In this document: positions 23,824-30,474 of the stretch, one piece after another | Layout: every line of letters begins with the position of its first letter | How positions within the stretch are numbered: position 1 is the first letter of the stretch | From: a virus | Length of the DNA: 30,952 bases | Reading direction: 5' to 3' (one strand) | IMG/VR virus record: IMGVR_UViG_3300034684_000212 | Span: 1-30,952 of that record | The notes under the pieces: generated by a model | Databases searched by the model: none | The model's input: only the letters and a program-made list of their open reading frames with translations | What the model was told of the DNA's origin: nothing | Program-made: the position numbers and the translations under genes

Positions 23824-24027
23824 TTACACCTCATAGTCAAAGATTTCTTCAAAACTTTGTATTTCTTCACTTAAAAAGATAATTATATTACCCTCTTTAT
23901 CTGTTTTCATACAAAAACTTAAACCCATTTCTTCTTCTAAACCCTCTATATCTATGTAACCTACAATTTCCCCCAACTTATCAATCATACTTTGTGCTAA
24001 ATTATCGAGCATTTCTCTTGTCCCCAT
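23824..24027 (-). CDS. small acidic protein, first gene of the late operon
   Basis: The 67-residue product is acidic with a predicted helix (MLDNLAQSMIDKLGEIVG) followed by beta-strands (LSFCMKTDKEGNIIIFLSEE). No family recognised. The ATG follows GGGGAGGACAACTAT. The gene lies about 120 bases behind a putative late promoter, and its ribosome binding site has a complementary UCCUCC upstream in the leader, so translation may be switched. Small size and position suggest a regulator, but nothing in the sequence proves it. Confidence 0.55.
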   Translation of the reverse strand: MGTREMLDNLAQSMIDKLGEIVGYIDIEGLEEEMGLSFCMKTDKEGNIIIFLSEEIQSFEEIFDYEV

Positions 24028-24034
24028 ATAGTTG

Positions 24035-24136
24035 TCCTCCCCTCTTTATATCGAAATCCTCTACTCTATTTTGTTTTATTGAAGTGATGCCTATGTCTTA
24101 TGATATAGACACCACTTCTCAAAATTAAGGAGGAGA
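24035..24136 (-). promoter_or_regulatory. structured leader with anti-Shine-Dalgarno
   Basis: In the minus-strand RNA, positions 24118-24102 pair with 24097-24081 in a 17-bp hairpin with a 4-nt loop. Two apparent mismatches become G-U pairs only on this strand, which suggests RNA function. UCCUCC at 24134-24129 is complementary to GGAGGA of the ribosome binding site (24040-24035). Confidence 0.5.
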
Positions 24137-24148
24137 AGGTTACCCTTC

Positions 24149-24192
24149 ACTATAGGTTACTTTTTTTGTCCATTGTTTTTCATTTATGTCCA
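24149..24192 (-). promoter_or_regulatory. putative main late promoter P3
   Basis: TGGACA at 24187-24192 and 24167-24172 are 20 bp apart, and TATAGT (24149-24154) follows after 12 bp. It lies just beyond the terminator of the early-type operon and points toward the small late genes and the whole packaging-head-tail set. Confidence 0.7.
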
Positions 24193-24248
24193 CTTTTTAT
24201 TTTTATTTTTGTGTGGTAGTTGGTAAGGTGTAGTGGTAGTAAGTAAAA

Positions 24249-24288
24249 GGGGGTTATTAGAAACTAATAAAAGTTTTTAATAACCCCC
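24249..24288. terminator. terminator between early-type and late operons
   Basis: GGGGGTTATTA (24249-24259) pairs with 24278-24288. On minus it is followed by TTTTAC, eight bases after the 24296 gene. On plus it is followed by CTTTTTATT. The region 24028-24295 holds this terminator, the promoter and the leader, and no gene. Confidence 0.85.
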
Positions 24289-24295
24289 GTGCTTT

Positions 24296-24844
24296 TTATT
24301 CTAAAATGCTCTTAATTTTCTCTATTACCCCTTTAACTGTTAACACCTCATACATAACTTCCTTAAACTCTTTATCTTCACTACACAACTGCTCTAACCT
24401 CTTATATGCCTTTTTCTCACCCATAAGGCTCAACTTTAGGCTTATGTATATGTCGTGACCTACTGAGTACATATACCTCTCTCGCCACTTGAAGAAGTCC
24501 TCTACTATTGTATCTACATATAGATAATCTATATCTATATCTGAGTCACCCTCTAATACTTCCTCTAAACAACCCTTGTAACCTGCTACAAACTCATCTA
24601 ATGTTATCAATGGCTCTAAAACCTTATCCTCATCTACACTTCTTCTTAACTCACTCAGTTTCTCTACACTTTTACTATACTCTGTTATATCCTCTACTTC
24701 TGAACCTGCTCTTATTATTGTATCAACTATAAGTCCTATACTCTCTGCTGTATATGGTACACCTTGCTTCACTTTTGCAAGGAAATTTACCATTTCCTTG
24801 CTGTACATTTTTTCTTGTCCTTTATTTACACTAAATGTTATCAT
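24296..24844 (-). CDS. unknown 182-residue protein, end of early-type operon
   Basis: The protein is mostly helical and acidic, without membrane segments (LDEFVAGYKGCLEEVLEG, DFFKWRERYMYSVGHD). No domain was recognised. The ATG has GAGAGGGTAATAG upstream. It is the last gene before the terminator that separates the early-type operon from the late promoter, a common place for late-gene activators in phages of Gram-positive bacteria, but no helix-turn-helix could be identified. It should be considered a candidate, not an assigned regulator. Confidence 0.55.
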   Translation of the reverse strand: MITFSVNKGQEKMYSKEMVNFLAKVKQGVPYTAESIGLIVDTIIRAGSEVEDITEYSKSVEKLSELRRSVDEDKVLEPLITLDEFVAGYKGCLEEVLEGDSDIDIDYLYVDTIVEDFFKWRERYMYSVGHDIYISLKLSLMGEKKAYKRLEQLCSEDKEFKEVMYEVLTVKGVIEKIKSILE

Positions 24845-24901
24845 ATCTATTACCCTCTCTTTCTCTTATCACCTCTTCCTTAAAACCTTGCTTACTATTT
24901 T

Positions 24902-25039
24902 CTATTTTCTTAAGTTCTCTATTAATCTATTCATTTTTCTAATTTCTAATTCTATTGTTATTACTAACCTCGCTATAAACAGTATTAATCTACTTAATAA
25001 CAATGCTACTAATACACTTACAATTATCTCAATATTCAT
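24902..25039 (-). CDS. tiny membrane protein beside the endolysin gene
   Basis: A 45-residue gene starts at ATG 25037-25039, after an excellent AAAGGAGGTAAAGTA. The product has one hydrophobic segment (VSVLVALLLSRLILFIARLV, about 7-26) and a basic helical tail (EIRKMNRLIENLRK). It follows the amidase gene by about 40 bases, with a perfect palindrome between. Single-pass, short and basic at the C-terminus, it could be a holin, antiholin or spanin-like helper for the amidase; this is inference from neighbourhood. Confidence 0.65.
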   Translation of the reverse strand: MNIEIIVSVLVALLLSRLILFIARLVITIELEIRKMNRLIENLRK

Positions 25040-25062
25040 TACTTTACCTCCTTTATTTGTGT

Positions 25063-25086
25063 AGATAAGGGGTTAACCCCTTATCT
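25063..25086. repeat. perfect palindrome at the amidase stop codon
   Basis: AGATAAGGGG (25063-25072) is the exact complement of 25077-25086 around TTAA. The amidase stop lies in the right arm. There is no U-run, so it is more likely an mRNA element or a protein site than an intrinsic terminator. Confidence 0.65.
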
Positions 25087-25707
25087 TAACCCTTTTGCTA
25101 TCTTCTCTAACAATGCTTCACCATATGTGTAGGCTTGTAAATAATCCAAGGTTTCCTTTTGCAACCCTATCTTCTGACCTATAATAACCCTATACCTTGC
25201 TATCTCTTGCTCTTTACTTGCTGCACCTTTTACTTTTTCCTTGAACTCTACCCATAGTTGTGGGTTTCTTACCCAAGGCTCAGGGCATTGTTTCTTTGTT
25301 ATGTCATAGTGTCTTATAACCCTCTCTATTGGTATGTTATACTTTTTCATTAAGTACTGTACTAACTCTACTGTTGTTTTTACTGTTTCTTCATCTATGT
25401 ACCAGTTACCTTTTGAATCTTTTAAGCAGCACATTTCTATACCTATACTCTTTTGGTTGAACTCATAGTTCCCTGCGTGCCAAGCTGTATCACTATCTAA
25501 AACACTTTGATACACCTTTGCACCTCTTACTGCATGGTCTACAAAGTAGTGTGCTGATGCTCGTCTACCTTGTCCTTGGAAATACTTAAGGTTTGCTTCT
25601 GCACCACCTAAAGCACCTACATAGTGCAAAACTATGTATTCTATCTTGTTTCTTCTACCTCTTGTGTAGTTGGTGCTGTGTGCTTGTATAAACTTTTCAA
25701 TTTTCAT
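25081..25707 (-). CDS. N-acetylmuramoyl-L-alanine amidase (endolysin)
   Basis: From the ATG at 25705-25707 (AAAGGGGTAATGAA upstream) the enzyme has 208 residues. The frame extends 12 codons further up but overlaps the previous gene. The amidase_2 domain covers about 20-160: His28 in IVLHYVG, Glu91 in SIGIEM, His133 in IRHYDIT and Cys141 in KKQCPEP match the zinc ligands and neighbours of T7 lysozyme-type amidases. A short C-terminal helical part (EALLEKIAKGLR) may bind the wall. It would cut peptide cross-links from glycan for host lysis. Its place in the early-type operon, 19 kb from the holin-like genes, is unusual. Confidence 0.92.
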   Translation of the reverse strand: MKIEKFIQAHSTNYTRGRRNKIEYIVLHYVGALGGAEANLKYFQGQGRRASAHYFVDHAVRGAKVYQSVLDSDTAWHAGNYEFNQKSIGIEMCCLKDSKGNWYIDEETVKTTVELVQYLMKKYNIPIERVIRHYDITKKQCPEPWVRNPQLWVEFKEKVKGAASKEQEIARYRVIIGQKIGLQKETLDYLQAYTYGEALLEKIAKGLR

Positions 25708-25711
25708 TTCA

Positions 25712-26266
25712 TTACCCCTTTCTTTTATTTCCTTTCTCGTCATAAAAAACTATCTTACTATACTGTAATTGCTTTATATACATCTCTACAAAAAACCATT
25801 GTGGTATATAATAACCTGCTTCCATCCATACAGAAGGTAGAGATACTTCTAAGTCACCTAATCTGCTTGGTGTTGCTTTTCTCGCATAATTAAACCTATA
25901 ATTATTGCTATTTAATATAGTTTGTAGATAAACATATATGCTTTTTTGTTCCCAATTTACCCATCTATCTTTTAACTTTAAAATAATAACTGTTGTAGTA
26001 GCATTAAAGTCTTTATCCTGATATAAAGCACCACCTAATTCACTATAAGTGAGTGCAGGTGCTTTATATTTAGGTGCTATATTGTTATATCCTACAACAC
26101 CTTGATTTTGTAATGTAGCTGAAACAAGAGGAACTGTACCTGCTTCATCTACTTCTATTACTTTATAAGTTCCTCTTTCTATATCACATAAAAAATCTAT
26201 ACTGAACAGTTGAAATCCCCTGTGTTCTGTTTTTATAGGCTTTTTTGGTATCCCTAAATCTAACAT
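25712..26266 (-). CDS. half-length type I specificity (HsdS-like) subunit
   Basis: The ATG at 26264-26266, eight bases after AAGGAAG and one base past the methylase stop, gives 184 residues. The sequence has the pattern of a single HsdS target-recognition domain: DIERGTYKVIE, TVPLVSATLQNQGVVGY, GALYQDKDFNATTTVIILK, YLQTILNSNNYRFNYARKAT and LEVSLPS. Full HsdS proteins have two such domains and two long spacer helices (about 400 residues). Here only one domain is present, with a short helical tail. Two copies could join one or two methylase subunits to read a symmetrical bipartite site. No restriction (HsdR) gene is nearby. Confidence 0.75.
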   Translation of the reverse strand: MLDLGIPKKPIKTEHRGFQLFSIDFLCDIERGTYKVIEVDEAGTVPLVSATLQNQGVVGYNNIAPKYKAPALTYSELGGALYQDKDFNATTTVIILKLKDRWVNWEQKSIYVYLQTILNSNNYRFNYARKATPSRLGDLEVSLPSVWMEAGYYIPQWFFVEMYIKQLQYSKIVFYDEKGNKRKG

Positions 26267-26267
26267 A

Positions 26268-27623
26268 TTACACACTTCCTTGTTCTTGCATAAGTTTAAA
26301 AATTGCATATTTCTTTAATTCTCTCTCAAAGTCTGCCCTTGTTATCTTACTGTAATCAGTTTTTACATATGCTTCCCATACCCACTCTGTATCAGCTTCT
26401 TTATCTATTTTATGTGCTATTGCTTGTTGTGGTTTTTCTCTTTTTTCTATTACATCACCTATCCATTCAGTTTTTATTTCATCCCATAACCCTTTATAAT
26501 CTTGTCTACCACCATCTTTACCTTTTCTATACTCAAAACCATCCTCTTTCCAATCTGCAAAATATACAGATTTGTCTGTATCATGTGGTATATGTGCTTT
26601 TACTGTCATAATAACTGTACCAACTGATGCATCAGGATAAAATAATTCAGTATTCATTCCAAAAACCCCTAATAGTGTATGTTTATCTAATAGTTCTGTT
26701 TTTAATTTATCTTTCTTTATTACTACTGAATAAGGTACTATTGCTACTAATATCCCACCTTTTTTTATATAACTTAAACTATCTAAAATAAAATCCATCT
26801 CTGTTTCACCTGGCTTTTTTAACCCGTAAGGCGGATTTATAAAACATATATCTGCTTTATCTTGTATCTTATCTAATACTTCTTTATCATCTTTAATATC
26901 CTTATGTAATGATGATGAATAAATCATATTTTTGAGTTTAATGCCTTTATATGCTGCATTTGCTAACAATAAAGGGAACATCTCATTCCATGCTTCAACA
27001 CATATATAATTATCTTTTATATCCTCTGCCTTATGACAAGAACCTAATAACCACTTATGATAACCATTCATAAAGGCGCCACTACCCGAACAAGTATCTA
27101 ATAATACACGTTTTGAGGGTATATTACCTGTTTCTTCTTCACTTTTTTCTTCATATAGGTAATTATTTGCTAATTCACAAAACAGTTCTCGTATGTGTTC
27201 AGGTGTTAGGACAACACCTAATCCTTTCTTATCATCTACTGTGAAAAATCTACTCATTATATCTTCTGATATGTACTTACTCTTACCCCTTTCATACAAA
27301 CTCTCTTTTGTTACTTCTAATAACACCTCTAAATAGGTTTTATCTATACTTAACTTATATTTTTTAGCAAAATCTTGATGTATCTTACTATTTAACTTGC
27401 TATGTGTTTTTATCTTTTCTAATATTTGAACTATAAAAGGCATTATATTCTCATCTGCTTTATTTTCTTCTAAATAAAGCTTTATCACCTCTTTTAAATC
27501 ACCTTGTTTGTTTGCACTTATATAAAGAATTAACATTGACATTATATGTGCCTTAAAGCCACCTGAAATACTTATATAAAGCATTGTATAATCTATAAAA
27601 CTTATAAAATCTACTAAATTCAT
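26268..27623 (-). CDS. N6-adenine DNA methyltransferase (HsdM-like)
   Basis: The ATG at 27621-27623, after AAAGGGGTAATGAA, gives 451 residues. A start 12 codons earlier overlaps the previous gene and is unlikely. Residues 1-130 are helical, then come GVVLTPEHIRELF, motif I LDTCSGSGAF (about 175-184) for SAM, and motif IV NPPYG (about 263-267) for adenine. This is the order of HsdM and type IIG enzymes. It is followed at once by the half-specificity subunit, so the pair probably forms a sequence-specific methylase without a nuclease. It could protect phage DNA against host restriction or alter host gene expression. Confidence 0.88.
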   Translation of the reverse strand: MNLVDFISFIDYTMLYISISGGFKAHIMSMLILYISANKQGDLKEVIKLYLEENKADENIMPFIVQILEKIKTHSKLNSKIHQDFAKKYKLSIDKTYLEVLLEVTKESLYERGKSKYISEDIMSRFFTVDDKKGLGVVLTPEHIRELFCELANNYLYEEKSEEETGNIPSKRVLLDTCSGSGAFMNGYHKWLLGSCHKAEDIKDNYICVEAWNEMFPLLLANAAYKGIKLKNMIYSSSLHKDIKDDKEVLDKIQDKADICFINPPYGLKKPGETEMDFILDSLSYIKKGGILVAIVPYSVVIKKDKLKTELLDKHTLLGVFGMNTELFYPDASVGTVIMTVKAHIPHDTDKSVYFADWKEDGFEYRKGKDGGRQDYKGLWDEIKTEWIGDVIEKREKPQQAIAHKIDKEADTEWVWEAYVKTDYSKITRADFERELKKYAIFKLMQEQGSV

Positions 27624-27627
27624 TTCA

Positions 27628-28098
27628 TTACCCCTTTCTCTTTCTCTTATCTTCTTCATAATACTTGGTTACTATATCTATTAACTCTCTCTTACTGCTC
27701 TTGTTTGGGTCTATGTTGTACTCTACTACTGTTCTCTGTAAAAACTCTACTGTGTGCTTTATGGCTGTCTTTTCTGTGTAACCTTGCTTTATCTTATCCT
27801 TAACTATCTGTACTGCTGTTGTAGGTATTCCTGGCAGTTCTATTAACTCTATTAGTTGTAGTCTTTTATAATCTTCATATATCTCAGATATTGCAGTATA
27901 AAGATAATGCTTATTAATGTCCTCTAATTCTAAAACCATTTCACTTACCATAACTCTTACCATTACATTTGTTGTATAATCTACTGCACTTTCCTCATTA
28001 AACCCATCTGCTTTCTTCCACTTCATTAAATCTACTACTAAATCTTCCCACCCTTTTACCCTTATTACTTCTTTTAGTTGTTTCTTGCTCATTTTCAT
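27628..28098 (-). CDS. unknown 156-residue helical protein
   Basis: The ATG at 28096-28098 with GGGTG six bases upstream is preferred over a GTG three codons earlier. The product starts MKMSKKQLKEVIRVKGWEDL and is helical throughout, with a basic Lys/Arg-rich end (DKRKRKG). No domain was recognised. The stop is 4 bases before the methylase start, with a gene border (21 bases) identical to that before the endolysin. The neighbourhood (HNH, methylase) suggests a DNA-related or accessory role, without direct proof. Confidence 0.6.
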   Translation of the reverse strand: MKMSKKQLKEVIRVKGWEDLVVDLMKWKKADGFNEESAVDYTTNVMVRVMVSEMVLELEDINKHYLYTAISEIYEDYKRLQLIELIELPGIPTTAVQIVKDKIKQGYTEKTAIKHTVEFLQRTVVEYNIDPNKSSKRELIDIVTKYYEEDKRKRKG

Positions 28099-28114
28099 AT
28101 CTTTCACCCATTTC

Positions 28115-29011
28115 TTAAAGTAACTTGTAGTCTTTGTATGTATCTTTCATCTTCTTATAAATATCTAAAAAATCATATGCATCATAGTTTATATTTTTTT
28201 CCAATCTTGAATTCGTTTGTCTTGTAACTAAACGTAAATTTTCTATTCTGTTATCATCTTTAACCCCATTTATATGGTCTATTGTTATAAAACAATTATG
28301 ACCTATTGTGTGTTTTGCAACCTCTATACCATAAACTAATGCCACCATTACTGTGTGTTCCCTAAATGATAGTTTCTTTTTAGTTTTTTTATCTGTATGT
28401 TCTATCTGTATATATCCATCATCTTTTCTTGGTGTACCCGTCTTTTTCCATCCTTTTTTCTTTGTTATATCCATATATGCATCAGTTAGTACTACAACCT
28501 TACCATCCTCTTTAACCCCTGTTATGTAGTAATACTCTCTATTAATATCAATGTATTTTAACCCTTCTACTTTTGTTTTGTATGTTTTGCCCTTGTTAGT
28601 GTTTACCATAAATACATAATCATCTTGCACCTTCACATAAACCCCAAACCCCACTTCCTCAAACCCTTTCACAAATTGGAAAATTTTATATAATCTACCT
28701 TGTATCTCAGTATCATGTACACAATTATATGCAAATAGATGCTCAATCATGTTATACATAAAACTTAAATCCACAGGTATTAATGGATTATCTGCCCGTT
28801 TCATATCCTCATTTTTAACTGTAAATCTGCTTAGTGTGAAATACCCCGTTTCTATATAATCATAAAATGCATCATGTATGTGTGGCATTACACCTAAAAA
28901 CATTTCTTCACTCTCTCTTAAACTCTCTGCTCTTGCTATATCTACACCAAACCTTATAGCTGCTTCACTTTCCCTTATTATTGCTTCTGCTGTTCTTTCT
29001 TGTTTTTTCAT
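28115..29011 (-). CDS. HNH endonuclease with a novel N-terminal region
   Basis: The last 66 residues contain an HNH motif (ITIDHINGVKDDNRIENLRL...TRQTNS), the HNH_3 type found in phage homing endonucleases. Upstream lies WKKTGTPRKDDGYIQIEH, typical of the DNA-binding part of such enzymes. The first 180 residues or so have no recognised domain and include strands and helices (FQFVKGFEEVGFGVYVKVQDDYVF). The protein has 298 residues. ATG follows AGGGGGAAATAGAT. It would nick or cut a specific DNA site, perhaps for gene drive between phages or for packaging. No intron is evident here. Confidence 0.8.
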   Translation of the reverse strand: MKKQERTAEAIIRESEAAIRFGVDIARAESLRESEEMFLGVMPHIHDAFYDYIETGYFTLSRFTVKNEDMKRADNPLIPVDLSFMYNMIEHLFAYNCVHDTEIQGRLYKIFQFVKGFEEVGFGVYVKVQDDYVFMVNTNKGKTYKTKVEGLKYIDINREYYYITGVKEDGKVVVLTDAYMDITKKKGWKKTGTPRKDDGYIQIEHTDKKTKKKLSFREHTVMVALVYGIEVAKHTIGHNCFITIDHINGVKDDNRIENLRLVTRQTNSRLEKNINYDAYDFLDIYKKMKDTYKDYKLL

Positions 29012-29040
29012 ATCTATTTCCCCCTATAAGTTTATTACTA

Positions 29041-29112
29041 TCACCCCCTAACCACTATCTTCCTTGCACTATACCCACCACATAAGGTGGGTTTCAGATA
29101 CTTAATCCTCAT
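29041..29112 (-). CDS. possible 23-residue peptide
   Basis: An ATG at 29110-29112, ten bases after the preceding stop, opens a 23-codon frame (MRIKYLKPTLCGGYSARKIV). A hairpin, ACCCACC/GGTGGGT, lies inside. The ribosome binding site is poor. It may be only part of an untranslated spacer. Confidence 0.2.
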   Translation of the reverse strand: MRIKYLKPTLCGGYSARKIVVRG

Positions 29113-29121
29113 CAGTAGTGC

Positions 29122-29319
29122 TTACTCTTTTACTTCTTCTACTTGCTCTGTATTACCCTCTATACTTCCTAAATATTGCTCTGCTACTGTGTTTGTGTAT
29201 GTTACTGCTGTTTCATAGGCTTGGTATCCTGCATTTAATATGCTTAACATTGCTACCATTACTATCACATAAACCCCTAACCTTAAGTTCCCTACTAATC
29301 CTAATAATGATGTTTTCAT
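29122..29319 (-). CDS. small membrane protein, first gene of early-type operon
   Basis: The 65-residue protein has a short basic start, one hydrophobic segment (about 15-32; VYVIVMVAMLSILNAGY) and an acidic outer tail (GNTEQVEEVKE). The ATG is preceded by GAGGAGGATAAAGATT. It opens the operon running to 24296. No family recognised. Early expression and topology would suit a superinfection-exclusion or membrane-signalling protein, but this is position-based guesswork. Confidence 0.6.
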   Translation of the reverse strand: MKTSLLGLVGNLRLGVYVIVMVAMLSILNAGYQAYETAVTYTNTVAEQYLGSIEGNTEQVEEVKE

Positions 29320-29366
29320 AATCTTTATCCTCCTCAGAATTTTGATTTTGTTTTTGACTTCTACTT

Positions 29367-29563
29367 AGTATATTTCTTTCTGTCCACCCTCAACTTTTAA
29401 CTGTAGTAACTTTTATTTTGTAATTTTTTATACTTTCTTATATATGTCCATTTAACTTTTTGATTTTACTTTTGTTTTTTTTCAATTTTTCCCCTCTTAT
29501 AAAGTAATATTTCTTTCTGTCCACCCTTAACTTTTATGTGTCCAAAGTTATCAAAAATGTCCC
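29367..29563 (-). promoter_or_regulatory. control region with repeated TGGACA boxes
   Basis: The gene-free stretch 29320-29666 contains TGGACA at 29381-29386, 29445-29450, 29518-29523 and 29539-29544, plus GGGACA at 29558-29563. A segment of about 32 bases including TTTCTTTCTGTCCACCCT (plus) occurs at both 29369-29400 and 29505-29536 with one main change (CTCAAC/CTTAAC). TATAAG at 29496-29501 is 16 bp from one box, and TATACT lies at 29367-29372. It is the probable start region of the early-type operon, bound by the same regulator as the late promoters. Confidence 0.6.
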
Positions 29564-29610
29564 TCAAAATGAAAAAATCATTTATGCGGGTTTCAGAGGT
29601 TTTTTGACAA

Positions 29611-29645
29611 TAAAAAAGAGAGGGTTAAATTGATTACCCTCTCTA
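29611..29645 (-). terminator. intrinsic terminator of the 29667-30317 gene
   Basis: AGAGAGGGT (29617-29625) pairs with ACCCTCTCT (29636-29644), followed on minus by T6. It isolates the single-gene unit from the operon downstream. Confidence 0.88.
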
Positions 29646-29666
29646 TCACTTGCTTTTATTCAATTA

Positions 29667-30317
29667 TTAAAATGTATAATCCTCTTCATTATATTCTTCT
29701 GTATAACCCCACAAAACAGTGGGTGCTGCAATTATATCTTGTGAACTATACAAAGTACCAAATACCTGAAAAGGAAGAAAAACCTGTCTTAAAATGTCAA
29801 AAACCCTCAGTCTATACGATTTTTCATTTACCTTCTCTTTTATAAATTCTTCAAGGTACACCCTGTCATATATTAAAACCTGTCTATCTTCACCCTCTTC
29901 TTCCCATTCTACTGTGAATACAGGATGTTTCCATAGTACCCTTTCCTCATTTACTAAGTTATAATCTTTTATGATACCATCAAACAAACACACTGATATG
30001 TCTGTAACTTCTGTATTTCTTATTTCCCACTCTACCTCGCCTAAACTTTTCAAAGTTTGTAGTTCCCACTTCTTATAATCACCACTTACTGTGAACAACA
30101 TATACCTTGATGGTTGTACCTCTATCTCTTTACTATCTTTTACACCTATCATACTAAAATCCCTTAAAAATAAACCCCTGCTGTTATATTCTGCTATGCT
30201 ATGCTCTAAAATATAGGTTGCTTTTTCTTCAATAAATTCTTGTTTTGTGAAATTACCCTTTTTTTTCTCACATTCTTCTATTAATTTATAAACTAAATCA
30301 AATAACTTAATAACCAT
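29667..30317 (-). CDS. unknown 216-residue protein in its own transcription unit
   Basis: The protein starts MVIKLFDLVYKLIEECEKKKG. It has a helical N-terminus, then beta-strands (RYMLFTVSGDYKKWELQTLK, WKHPVFTVEWEEEGEDRQVL) and a helical part near 155-175 (EEFIKEKVNEKSYRLRVFDI). There is no membrane segment and no obvious helix-turn-helix. No family recognised. The ATG follows GGTAGGTGTAAGGT. It has an excellent sigma70 promoter and its own terminator, so it is probably expressed in the lysogen. Because no CI-type repressor is visible elsewhere, this gene is a candidate for lysogeny control or immunity. Confidence 0.65.
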   Translation of the reverse strand: MVIKLFDLVYKLIEECEKKKGNFTKQEFIEEKATYILEHSIAEYNSRGLFLRDFSMIGVKDSKEIEVQPSRYMLFTVSGDYKKWELQTLKSLGEVEWEIRNTEVTDISVCLFDGIIKDYNLVNEERVLWKHPVFTVEWEEEGEDRQVLIYDRVYLEEFIKEKVNEKSYRLRVFDILRQVFLPFQVFGTLYSSQDIIAAPTVLWGYTEEYNEEDYTF

Positions 30318-30347
30318 ACCTTACACCTACCTTTTCCATTTTTGTCC

Positions 30348-30376
30348 ATTATAACGCGTTAGGATAGGTGTCTCAA
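30348..30376 (-). promoter_or_regulatory. sigma70 promoter near the right end
   Basis: On minus, TTGAGA (30371-30376), a 17-bp spacer and a perfect TATAAT (30348-30353) drive the 216-residue gene. A TGGACA box (30343-30348) shares the last T of the -10, a place where a bound protein would repress. Confidence 0.8.
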
Positions 30377-30380
30377 GCAA

Positions 30381-30414
30381 TAAAAATACTACTATAACAG
30401 ATGTTATAGTAGTA
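30381..30414 (-). terminator. terminator facing rlmH transcription
   Basis: TACTACTATAACA (30387-30399) pairs perfectly with 30402-30414 and is followed on minus by TTTTTATTG. It should stop transcription coming from host rlmH before phage genes begin. Confidence 0.88.
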
Positions 30415-30474
30415 AATTGAGTTTTAAGCTATTATCTTCAAAAATTGAAACCTTGAATTTATAATACTTCTGTG

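Noticed and set aside
27076-27079. Only one GCGC was noticed, suggesting avoidance of the phage's own endonuclease site.
   Set aside because: CG steps are rare in the entire phage, so a very low GCGC number is expected from composition and is not evidence of selection.
29075-29096. ACCCACC/GGTGGGT hairpin between early-type genes.
   Set aside because: Short stem without U-run. It may be chance and overlaps a doubtful small frame, so it is not listed as a terminator.
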